NCBI GenBank assembly: GCA_008931825.1
Contig: QXVZ01002077.1
Span: 1-31,830 of the forward strand
DNA: 31,830 bases
Reading direction: 5' to 3'
Source of the DNA: Phallusia fumigata
Lineage: Eukaryota > Chordata > Ascidiacea > Phlebobranchia > Ascidiidae
The position numbers and the translations under genes were made by a program. The notes under the pieces are model-generated. The model was given only the letters and a program-made list of their open reading frames with translations. It did not search any database and was not told where the DNA came from. This document shows, in pieces, positions 24,201 to 31,830 of this stretch (position 1 is the stretch's first letter; each line of letters begins with the position of its first letter).

Positions 24201-24747
24201 CTCAAAATGAAACATTTCTTGCCAAGTCAATACTGTGCCAAAAAAGTTTTGGCCAGTGGTTTTCAAGTGGGGAGAAATTTTAAAAGTTAGGGGGGAAGAA
24301 TTTTCACCTTATAATAAAGTTATTCATGGTAAGTGTAGCATTTCTTTTTAGGTTGACCAGTGGTCCAAAACCTTTTAATATAACTTTATATCACTTCTTG
24401 TCCAGTAAGGTTGGGAATGAAAAGTTCCAAAATGAGTAAGTGGGGTGCATAAAACAAGATTGGCAACCACTGATTTACGCTGAGAAGAGGGCAACAGTAG
24501 CACGAAATTTCTGGAAACACAAGTGAAACTTATAATATTTTAGGTCCTTGCTGACAAAATCGGCGTTCCATGTTCCCTCGTCCGTGGTGAATACAACCGG
24601 GCTTGGAACGAGGTGACAATCGCGGCGTCGCTGGAGCCCGGTGCGCCGCGATACCCCCCTACCCGCTACATCATCGATCTAATGCACGAAGCAGGAAAAT
24701 TAATCAGAACAGACTCGTCAGAGGCAATACAATACATGTCGTTATAA
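12264..24747 (+). CDS. ARMC3: Armadillo repeat-containing protein 3, 22 exons, complete
   Basis: Exons: 12264-12311, 12905-13022, 13267-13392, 13586-13651, 14192-14367, 14521-14647, 14865-14932, 15448-15634, 15904-16056, 16312-16420, 16503-16622, 17011-17140, 17984-18120, 18691-18859, 19693-19793, 20243-20380, 21071-21142, 22052-22116, 22509-22568, 23145-23256, 23768-23930, 24544-24747. All phases chain; the product is about 882 residues, close to human ARMC3 (about 872). The start MGKKVKKEVEPP matches the vertebrate N terminus. Armadillo repeats fill roughly residues 17-560 (LEPLINLLASPDPDVQKNSA and similar). A variable linker (about 612-723) ends in a charged coiled coil, and the last three exons form the conserved C-terminal EDR1-like domain (ADFSWDLHVAELK, YHRALLYK, GVPCSLVRGEYNRAWNEV). 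ARMC3 is linked to cilia and sperm flagella in other animals. Least certain: exon 16, whose acceptor and GTTGCT donor are weak. Confidence 0.95.
15172..15300 (+). repeat. Decayed copy of the tRNA-derived SINE
   Basis: In ARMC3 intron 7. It follows the order of the better copy at 17462: CACAAGGTTGTGGCTTCTAATG, then TTTTCCTGAG-AA, then ACCCAGTGGTCC and GTTGACCCAA. Heavily diverged. Confidence 0.65.
17462..17845 (+). repeat. tRNA-derived SINE in ARMC3 intron 12 (with assembly duplication)
   Basis: The head has an A-box-like TGGCCAAGTGGTTAGCGC and a B-box-like GGTTCTAATCCC with tRNA spacing, followed by a unique body and an A-rich tail (AAAAATTAAACAAACAAG). The element reads about 117 bases too long because the segment 17528-17643 is repeated after an N. 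Related copies lie at 15172, 27830 and, inverted, near 6000. Confidence 0.8.
17528..17760. repeat. Gap-flanking duplicate 1 (likely assembly artefact)
   Basis: 17528-17643 (116 bases) is repeated as 17645-17760 with a single N between. Starts TTCCTTGAGCAAG, ends CTACAATGA. The near-perfect identity and the N indicate overlapping contig ends that were not merged. Confidence 0.9.
18560..18625 (-). repeat. Fragment with hAT-MITE-like terminus
   Basis: Contains GGTTTTGAACCACTG, whose reverse complement CAGTGGTTCAAAACC has the form of a hAT terminal repeat and resembles the end of the element at 24255. The other end was not located. Confidence 0.4.
19468..19702. repeat. Gap-flanking duplicate 2 (likely artefact), includes an exon edge
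   Basis: 19468-19584 (117 bases) is repeated as 19586-19702 around an N. The block carries the exon 15 acceptor and the first ten coding bases (CTGCGACCAA), so a truncated decoy exon start appears at 19575-19584. Only the second copy continues into the exon. Confidence 0.92.
20409..20422 (+). promoter_or_regulatory. RFX X-box-like site in ARMC3 intron 16
   Basis: GTCTCCATGGCAAC matches the palindromic RFX target GTTGCCATGGCAAC at 12 of 14 positions. RFX factors drive ciliary genes, which fits ARMC3, but the site is deep in the gene and not at its promoter. Confidence 0.4.
21155..21599. repeat. Gap-flanking duplicate 3 (likely artefact)
   Basis: 21155-21376 (222 bases) is repeated as 21378-21599 around an N, with one substitution seen (CCTACCACGG versus CCTAACACGG). 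That difference suggests the two contig ends came from different haplotypes. It lies wholly in ARMC3 intron 17. Confidence 0.92.
22302..22627. promoter_or_regulatory. Cluster of CRE/ATF-type ACGTCA sites around ARMC3 exon 19
   Basis: Two exact TGACGTCA palindromes (22360-22367 and 22481-22488) and several ACGTCA half sites crowd this stretch of ARMC3 introns 18 and 19. Further exact palindromes occur at 20330, 21851 and 23194. Regulatory activity is not shown. Confidence 0.35.
24255..24472. mobile_element. Short non-autonomous element (hAT-MITE-like) in ARMC3 intron 21
   Basis: Starts CAGTGGTTTTCAAG and ends TTGGCAACCACTG, an imperfect terminal inverted repeat of hAT style, 218 bases apart with no coding capacity. 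The flanking eight bases (GTTTTGGC and ATTTACGC) agree at only five positions, so a target duplication is possible but decayed. The left half resembles sequence at about 26313 in PRIM1 intron 10. Confidence 0.55.
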
Positions 24748-25411
24748 TACTTTGTACAGTTTGTGAAAATGTCTGTAGATGTTTTTGTTGGTGTTGAACT
24801 GTTTTGTTTGTTTAAAGTAGTTACTGAGTGCCCAGTTCCGACGTGAGACAGGAACCGATTACTGTGGGTTACTGTTTTTAGTGCTGGGTTAAGTTTAAAA
24901 TGTTAAGACAGGTAAACACATAACCGGACGGTAAACCCAAAGGAGAAAAGACACATAATGGTGGGAGAAAACAAACTAAGCAAAGAAGTGTAAAAATACC
25001 TGTATATTTTTATAGTTTGAAGACTGTAACGCCATTTAAAAACTGCCCTTGACCACATACAGACATCTGTTTGGTCTTGCCTGCACAACTGAAAACAGCA
25101 CAAGAGCCACAACAGAATAAAATATTGGGGCCCGTGGCCGTATACTATGCTGGCTTGCCGTATGCAATCTTTTGGTATAAACGGTACGAACTCTGCGATT
25201 TCACCCATCCTTAACTGTGAACGTAAATAACTTTGCACGCTGAGTATGGGTTCCAATGAACCATTTATGATTTTTACTTGCATAAAACCTATTTCAAATC
25301 AATTTTAAGCGTGGAAAGCCTTGACCAAAGTCCGTATACAGCATGGTTCATGGTGACAAATATGTTAATAGGTATATTTTCATGAAAATTTACATATACG
25401 TAACTGACAGA
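24748..25411. other. Convergent 3' UTR interval between ARMC3 and PRIM1
   Basis: No gene is seen in these 664 bases. An AATAAA on the plus strand at 25116-25121 is a reasonable ARMC3 polyadenylation signal; later ones at 25665 and 25709 lie inside PRIM1 on the other strand. No canonical AATAAA was found for PRIM1 on the minus strand just below its stop. Confidence 0.55.
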
Positions 25412-28400
25412 TTAAAACTCCATTTTCTCATCTGTAAAAGTTATAAAACTGGTTAAAGTTGTAAAATTCGTAAAACAGCATTTGTTTTTTAATGTACCTT
25501 TTGTCTGTGGGGCATCTGATTTTAAGTTATCTAAAAAACGGCGGAAAACTTCCATGTATCCATTTAGTTTGGTCTTTTTGTACAAGTTTACTGATCGCCG
25601 TTTTGGTGTTTCAGGTTTTTCTTCTGTGAAAACAAAGATTACTTATGAAAATGATTCACTGTACAATAAATGCTGTTTTTTTCTATTTTCTTTGTTATTA
25701 ACTGTCTAAATAAATAGAATGTAAGTATTTTTTGAAGTAAGCTGATCATCATTTTGCAAGAAAGAAGTTTAAAGGCAGAGAGTTAAGCGTTACAAGTTGT
25801 TTTATCTGCTTTTCTTGGTTACTATCTGACTCAATGTAAAACAACACTTGCTAACAGGTGAACTGAACTGATAATGAAATATAGTTTCAAGGTGGAGAGT
25901 TGAACTTCTAAAAGCAGAAAAAAGCCAATTTGTTTTGGAGTATACACCTTCAGTGTTTGTATCCATGTCTTGTTTATCACTTTGTGCATGCTCTACTTCA
26001 GTACATAGGTCACTGAAATACAAAAGGGTTTCTTATAAAATGTGGTAAGAAGGTTAATTAACATCAATGAAATGCTACTTAAGCCTTATTGGTACTAGAT
26101 GCATTATAGCAAACTTTTAAACAAACCACATAAAAGTCTACTTGACTACATCAGGCTTTATGGTTGAATATTGCAAACTGTTTAAAATGGTTAAAAAATT
26201 TTTTGGAGTTCCCTTTCCCCATCAAAATATACCATAGGCCTGCAAGCAGACTACAATAATATGCCCAATTCATGTGGATTTTGAAAACAGGTTGGATGTT
26301 ACCGAAACACTAAAGCAGTGGTTTCCAACCAGGGAAGAATTTAAACTTTATAGGTATTTACAATAAGTGTAGTATTTCTTTCATAACCATTGCACTAGAA
26401 ATATTTTTTAAACCTATGGAGAAGGTCATTAATGATTAAGCATTACACATTAGTATTATCTCACCTTATTGTTGGCACAAGAAATGGATCAAATTCATCA
26501 ATTTTATCCAAATCAATAGGAACACAAACTCGACCTTTAAAAAAACCCAACATATGAATGGTTAGCAAAGTAAAGAATTTGCACTACTTATTTTTACCTG
26601 TTTTGGGATGAACGCAAAACGGGCTTTTTAACAAATGGTTCACTCCCTTGCTGACATTAACATCAAGTCTTGGAAAACAATATTCAAGCATAATTTCAGG
26701 TGCACAGTATCTCAACTTTTTGTTCTTTTTTTGGTCCTTTAAAAAACAAAAACAGGAAATTATATTATTTAACACATATTGTATCAAAAACTGACACTAA
26801 ACAGTATTAAACATGTTTAGTTTTAATTTGAATGGGAGGGGAAATATTAACTAAATTCGTCAACTTAATCCAGTCTAGAAAATCCTGCTTATTGCAGTCC
26901 CATTAGACTGTTTCATTAATCTTTTCAACATTTGGTTTATAACCAATGAGGCGCGGGGATTCCGAAAAAAAAACATGTGACCCACACTATCAATTTCAAA
27001 CAACACCTTAGTTTTCACCCTGTTTTAGCAATGTCATTCAAGTTAGTTGCTTAGAAAAATACAAAAGATCAGCAGGGTACCAAAACCCACGATCTGAAGG
27101 ACAAAGCAGTCATAACGATTACTTAAGCATCTTGGGAGTGGGGTTTTTCTTGAAACTCGACCTAATAACAAAAACAGTTTTGCAACAACTTGCAATGCAA
27201 CCCACAGTTTCAAAGTTTTTTGAACATTCTGATCGAAGCCTCTTCCACTTTTCTGCGGGTTCCATAGATGCACCTGCATTTCCACAGCAGTACAAGATTA
27301 TTATTTACGTTCAAAATTATCACACATATTAATTTTAAATACTTTGATAGGCTTTTTGTAATGTGCTTTGCAAATTTTCGTCAGGGATTAGTTTCAGAAC
27401 TTTATTTATCTCTTCTTTGGATGAAAATATTTCTTGATCCTCCAACGCATATTTTTCCCAATATTGATTGACAATTTTAAGGCAATGTCTGAAAGTAGAA
27501 AGAAAGTTACAGAAAACAACTTAACACACATTTATCAAAAAAGCTACCAAATTTGCTTCAATGTTATGTACATATGCACAGTATACAATTCATACAGATG
27601 CAATTCAGGATTTTTAACAGTTGGGCGAGAAAAGTCTAGCTTGCAATGTGGATCAACATCAATTCATCTTTACCTGATGTAAGGATGAACAGGTTCCTTC
27701 ATAACAGCTCGCTTTTCAACATTTCCTCCTTGTATCAAACTCAGATATTCAACAATTGCAGAGCGTGCATGGGCTGAAAGTTTTCTTGCCTGAAAGCAAG
27801 AAAGTTAATTTATTTTGTAGCTAAAATAAGTAGCCTTGTGTTCACAAGGTTGCAAGTTCAAATTTCTGCCTCTTGTATTTTCCTGAGCAAGAAATTTGTG
27901 GGCTTGGTCTATCCGAAAAGAGAATGGATTAAACCAAGTTAAAGTCACCACCACCATAAATTGCAAAAAAGGATCTATTCAGACATAGTTCCATCTACCA
28001 CCAATAAATCTGCTTCAGTTTTTTAGTTGTATTCCACGACTTTAGATATTATTTTGTGTCAAATTATTTCATTGTGTGGCCATTGAGAACATACAAACAA
28101 TGAAAACATGTATGTTTAACTTGTAACTGTACCTTTTCATCACACACCCAACAATGCACACCACGTCTTCCAGAATAAATCCACAGAATATGTTTGAAAC
28201 CAAAGTCCTCTGCCAAGAAAATTAACTTTGTTGTGTTTGCAGAACATGCATTACAATGTATTCCATTAGCAAACATTTAACTTTAGTTCCTAACATACCC
28301 TTCAAAGCACGATTCAAAATTTTGATTGCTATTTTCATCAGAGTCCAGCATTTCAAGCATATATCTGCCCCCCTGGCAAACAAATACATATGATATCACA

Positions 28401-29460
28401 TAAACAAAAAAATCCTAATTTTGCAAACAGTATCGTTTAATAACATAGCAGATAAAAAGCAACCAGTAAAGATAGAGAATTCTTCTTTAACATCTTTAAG
28501 TCCTACAACTACACTAGTGCTATAAAATCGGAACACAGTTAAACTTACTGGCAACAGTTTCTGACATCATCATAGTCAGTCATATCAATATCAAACACCA
28601 GCTCCTTGTGAAGCGCTTTAAACGTTCCACTATGGTACTTGTTGTGATCTTTTGGCTGAAATAAACAAACAACAGGAATTATACCTTGCAAATAATCAGT
28701 ATATTTATATTTTACATCCATGTGACATTTTTCTAAACAAAGTTTCAAAGAAACAAAATTAAAAGACAACAATAGTGGTAAAATTCCCTAATTGCACAGT
28801 TCATATACTGTAATACTGGACTATTTACGAGTTTAAAACGCCTGGGGTGTACATAAATATATATATATTTTAACAAAGATACCCATGCACACTACAAAAA
28901 CAGGAAACCTAGACACAAATCGATATTGCTGGTGATTTTTGAGCACACAAGGTTTAGCCAAATGTGCAATAACTTACACAGTGGGAATAGATGGCCCCAA
29001 TGTCAATCTTATAGGGATTCATTCTTTGGATTTCTTTTTCCATTTCTGATTGATTGCCAAATGACTGATATCGAACGTAAATGTCGTTTTGTAGCGTAAA
29101 GGAAAATTCACGATGATTAAAGCACGAAGCTTCCGCACCTGTTAACATAGAAATTATTCAAGCTTTTTTAATGCAGAAATATCAGTGACAAAAAAGTTCG
29201 CCTGCTAAGATCTTTGTAAGCAACTGAATCACTTTTCTGCAAACAAAACCTTCGTTGCATGGTTTGCATGCAAGCAACCCACCAAGCTAGTATTATTATA
29301 CCCAAATATTTACAAAAAAATTACCTGGAGCTAAACCATAACTGAGCCACTTGTAGTAAGGACCATACGGGAAAATATATTTGTAGTAGATAGGCAGCAA
29401 ACTTGGCAAGCTACCCGGGTCATAGGCCGATTGATTTTCTTCAACATCTTCTGAAGGCAT
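25412..29460 (-). CDS. PRIM1: DNA primase small (catalytic) subunit, 12 exons, complete
   Basis: Exons in transcript order: 29325-29460, 28978-29138, 28549-28655, 28299-28372, 28133-28209, 27674-27789, 27343-27488, 27206-27273, 26598-26736, 26465-26534, 25948-26012, 25412-25623; about 456 residues (human about 420). It synthesises RNA primers in the Pol alpha-primase complex. Catalytic Asp121 and Asp123 lie in [15 protein letters not shown] and the third, Asp320, in [12 protein letters not shown]. The zinc ligands CC-x5-C-xx-C are Cys133, 134, 140 and 143. The nucleotide-binding stretch [14 protein letters not shown] is intact, and [14 protein letters not shown] and [14 protein letters not shown] follow. 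The last exon carries [21 protein letters not shown], equivalent to the human C-terminal helix; beyond that the tail is unusual and a donor at about 25519 could give another end. Confidence 0.95.
26313..26400 (+). repeat. Partial copy related to the 24255 element
   Basis: CAGTGGTTTCCAACC followed by GGGAAGAATTT and AATAAGTGTAGTATTTCTTT parallels the left half of the 24255-24472 element. No right end was found. Confidence 0.5.
27830..28020 (+). repeat. SINE copy in PRIM1 intron 5
   Basis: Follows the family order: GTTCACAAGGTTGCAAGTTCAAAT, TTTTCCTGAGCAAGAAA, then AAGTTAAAGTCACCACC. It is inverted relative to PRIM1 and lacks a clear A-box. Confidence 0.7.
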
Positions 29461-29640
29461 TTTCAATTGGTGTTGTGGTTTTAATTTGGCCTTGAGTTTA
29501 GCAACTTGTGCGAATGAATAAAGCGCGTCTACGCACAGTAGCAGCCCAATACGGTTTAAGTTACTTAAAATAAGTAAAATAATCCAAAATAAACAATTAT
29601 TTATCCAGAAACTTCACATTTCTCTCAACAACAATGGATA

Positions 29641-29649
29641 TTTTCGCGC
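29641..29649 (+). promoter_or_regulatory. E2F-like site upstream of PRIM1
   Basis: TTTTCGCGC matches the E2F consensus TTTSSCGC about 180 bases upstream of the PRIM1 ATG. Primase genes are classical E2F targets in animals, so the placement is biologically sensible. Confidence 0.55.
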
Positions 29650-29890
29650 GTGTTTCGGTTCAGTAATCATACAACAGAAATCAAACACAATATACCAAAT
29701 CGGCAGCAAATAAAAAACAAACAATTCTGGGCAATTAAAAAATGGACACCATTGTCCTTTTACTTAATTACAACTATTTAAAATTTGTCTCAAAAATTCT
29801 CATGTGTAATAATAATTATATCAAATAAGGAATTTATATTTAAACAAATAGCCTAATTTTTGTCAACGCGTTTGTAGACTAATTACATCA

Positions 29891-30136
29891 TTATGACAAA
29901 TTGGAAATGTTCTTGCGCGCAAAAGCGAAATTAATAGGGATTTCCCGTGACAACAAAACATATGTCACAGCCGACGGAGATAGGACAGCAGGACAGATGC
30001 AGCCTGGACAGTATCCCATGGTTTCTGTGTAAAGGAGTGTCCGGTAGGCTCCGTCTGGTTCCAACATACCGCCGACAGGGAAATCGCTAAGCCAATGGCC
30101 ACACTTCCCAACACAAGCTATCGTATGGGTTTTTCG
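29891..30136 (-). other. Unrecognised Cys-rich open frame, possible terminal exon
   Basis: 81 codons are open between an upstream TGA (30137-30139) and a TAA (29891-29893), over a patch visibly richer in G+C than its surroundings. The product contains IACVGKCGHWLSDFPVGG and, about 31 residues later, GYCPGCICPAV. The C-x-G-x-C pattern and spacing recall cystine-knot hormone/antagonist proteins. No suitable ATG exists and the only nearby acceptor (CATACGATAG just before GCTTGT) is poor. The opposite strand is also partly open (ATG at 29962 to a stop near 30090). Function not assigned. Confidence 0.3.
29915..29924 (-). promoter_or_regulatory. Second E2F-like site upstream of PRIM1
   Basis: GCGCGCAAAA, the reverse complement of TTTTGCGCGC, about 455 bases upstream of the PRIM1 ATG. 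Confidence 0.4.
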
Positions 30137-30139
30137 TCA

Positions 30140-31830
30140 CCAAGCTAATGGAAATATATTTCTGGGGCTTTATCAACAGGCATACGACGATGAAAACACC
30201 TAAAAATCCAGATACCCATTTGAAATTTAAAGATGTCGACGTGCAGTCAAACTGCTTTAACTTTAACCCAAAAGGAAAATTTCATCTACACACTATAATC
30301 ATTGCTTGAGTTATGCATGCACGGACTATGAATGTTGATGTACAATTTGGGAAACTCATAGAGAAATCCAAATTGTGTAGCCAAACGGACATTTTGTTGT
30401 GCAGATTACAGAAGCCGTTAGCTGTTTACGCCATAGCTGTTTTTTCGGTTGGGAATTTGTCAAAAAGGTTCAAACCATCGTCCAGTGAAGAAAACAAGGT
30501 AATAACAGCCATCGTCCGGAGTTAACTCCACAGGTCAAACAAGGTCGTTTGGACGAACCTCCTGTCACACCGACCAATATAATCTCGTGATGGTAGCGCA
30601 GGGCGATGATTGGTCTATACATGGGTGTTGCCAACCTACAAAGCTTAATCGGGCACGCCTATAAATGGAAATTAGGGCGAATAAAGGGAACTTAAATGCT
30701 TTTCTGGTGGGAAGATGGGTACAAACATTGCTGTTAGTCAGGCATAAACATGTTTGTTAGACTTTCGTAAGGGTTACTCGAGGTTGGTCAGACACACACA
30801 TAACAGATACAAGTTTTATAGCCCAACATACGCATCTCGCAGATACAAGACGTGTTGGGACATGATATATATATAAGATGTGTTGAGACTTTTGCCGCAG
30901 TTCACTTCATTCGCCACAGGAGGTCAGGCAATTAACAAAAATCGCAATGAAAGGGAATGTGGGTTGGGTGTAGGCATTGAGATTCAGTTTGTAACCATAG
31001 TCAGTTGCTTGTTTTAAGGTAAAATATAATAATTTTGTGGCGTGTGTTAGGATATTTCGCAAAGATGTGATCGTTTTCTGCAAAAGAAAATATTCTTCGG
31101 AAATATCCAGTCCTAGTGTGCGTTTTGTTTTGAAGGTTGACGAAGCCAAAGCACCGCTGTATTAAAAACGGACAAAAACCGTTTAACGTGTTTTAAAAAA
31201 TATTTGCGAAGATAAACTCCGGTGCAAGAGTACAGATATACGACGAACGGTGAAAACTTAGTCGTTTTTGCGTCGACTTTAAACGCGCTAACAAAGCAGC
31301 CACAGGGGCATTGACTTGTTTTGAAAAAAAAACGCGTCACAGTGCGACTATCTGGGTCGTCTAGTTGCCTCTCCGCTTGTTTCTTTCATTATCTTTTTCA
31401 GCGAGCGATTCGCCTGCTGCTTTACGATCGAGCGCCAGTCTTTGGTGGTGCAATGGCGCTGACACCAGAATAACTGAATGCTCAGTAAGGTAGCACGTTA
31501 TTTTTCATCATCACTTCAACCAGCGGTTTCTTCTGTTGCCTACAAGTTTACAAACGATAACTTTAGTTTTGTTAAAACAGTTGATTTAAGTGGTTATCAT
31601 GTACATGAAAACGGATAAGCTTATAATTTAGAAGCTGGCAAAACGGTAAATCCGAGGTCTGAGAATGCTATTTTGATAAGGAGGTATGCAGTGATGCTTC
31701 TAATCCACAGGCGATTGCACTTTATTTGGTTAAGCTGATAAACAGATAGTGTGATGACACAAAGCCGGGATTGTTCAAATGTTGTGATATAAGCGGATGC
31801 CGTTGTTGCACTAAGCAGGAAATTTCGTCA
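30140..31830. other. Distal intergenic region, no supported gene
   Basis: Short frames on both strands (for example 30313-30525 + and 30907-31149 -) show no recognisable domain or convincing splice context. An AT run TATATATATA near 30868 could be a TATA element for a gene beyond the window. CATCGTCC occurs twice (about 30478 and 30511). Confidence 0.4.

Noticed and set aside
24903..25283. 126-codon minus-strand frame between ARMC3 and PRIM1
   Set aside because: Lies in the convergent 3' UTR interval, has no domain and no splice link to PRIM1.
25802..25947. In-frame extension of PRIM1 exon 11 as the C terminus
   Set aside because: It shows no similarity to the primase C terminus, whereas a downstream exon in matching phase does.
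30907..31340. Two overlapping minus-strand frames near the right edge
   Set aside because: Low-complexity composition, no recognisable motif, and no consistent splice joining; could be part of a gene outside the window but not supportable here.

Overview
The window reads as metazoan nuclear DNA from a tunicate, most likely a Ciona species. The sequence is AT-rich with compact multi-exon genes, small GT-AG introns and tRNA-derived SINE copies. Two of its genes, ARMC3 and PRIM1, are animal orthologues that can be followed exon by exon. The Ciona assignment is inference, because no species-diagnostic sequence was compared. Four isolated N characters mark contig joins, and three of them sit between near-perfect direct duplicates that look like unmerged assembly overlaps.

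Layout: (1) 45-3522, + strand: a six-exon gene for a ~258-residue protein with about seven membrane spans and a C-terminal KKVE, family not recognised. (2) 4873-6275: a tandem duplication that copied the promoter and signal-peptide exon of the next gene. (3) 5908-8768, + strand (alternative first exon at 5064): an eight-exon type I membrane receptor. Its ectodomain is Ig-like, then sushi-like, then Ig-like. It has one membrane span and a short tail ending in a YMNV tyrosine motif like those of costimulatory receptors. (4) 8810-11654: a decayed DNA transposon with long terminal inverted repeats, CGATCG-centred iteron arrays at both ends and a broken integrase-type transposase on the - strand. 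(5) 12264-24747, + strand: a complete 22-exon ARMC3 (about 882 residues). (6) 25412-29460, - strand: a complete 12-exon PRIM1, the catalytic small subunit of DNA primase, convergent with ARMC3. (7) 29461-31830: PRIM1 upstream region with two E2F-like sites, plus a GC-richer patch holding an unexplained Cys-rich open frame.

The genes do not form an operon or a pathway. ARMC3 belongs to cilium/sperm biology, PRIM1 to replication, and the receptor to the cell surface. The strongest leads for new biology are the receptor with its duplicated first exon, a candidate skipped exon and a signalling tail; the unassigned seven-span protein; and the iteron-ended transposon. All exon models were built by hand from reading frame, splice consensus and phase, so individual junctions could be wrong even where the gene call is secure.
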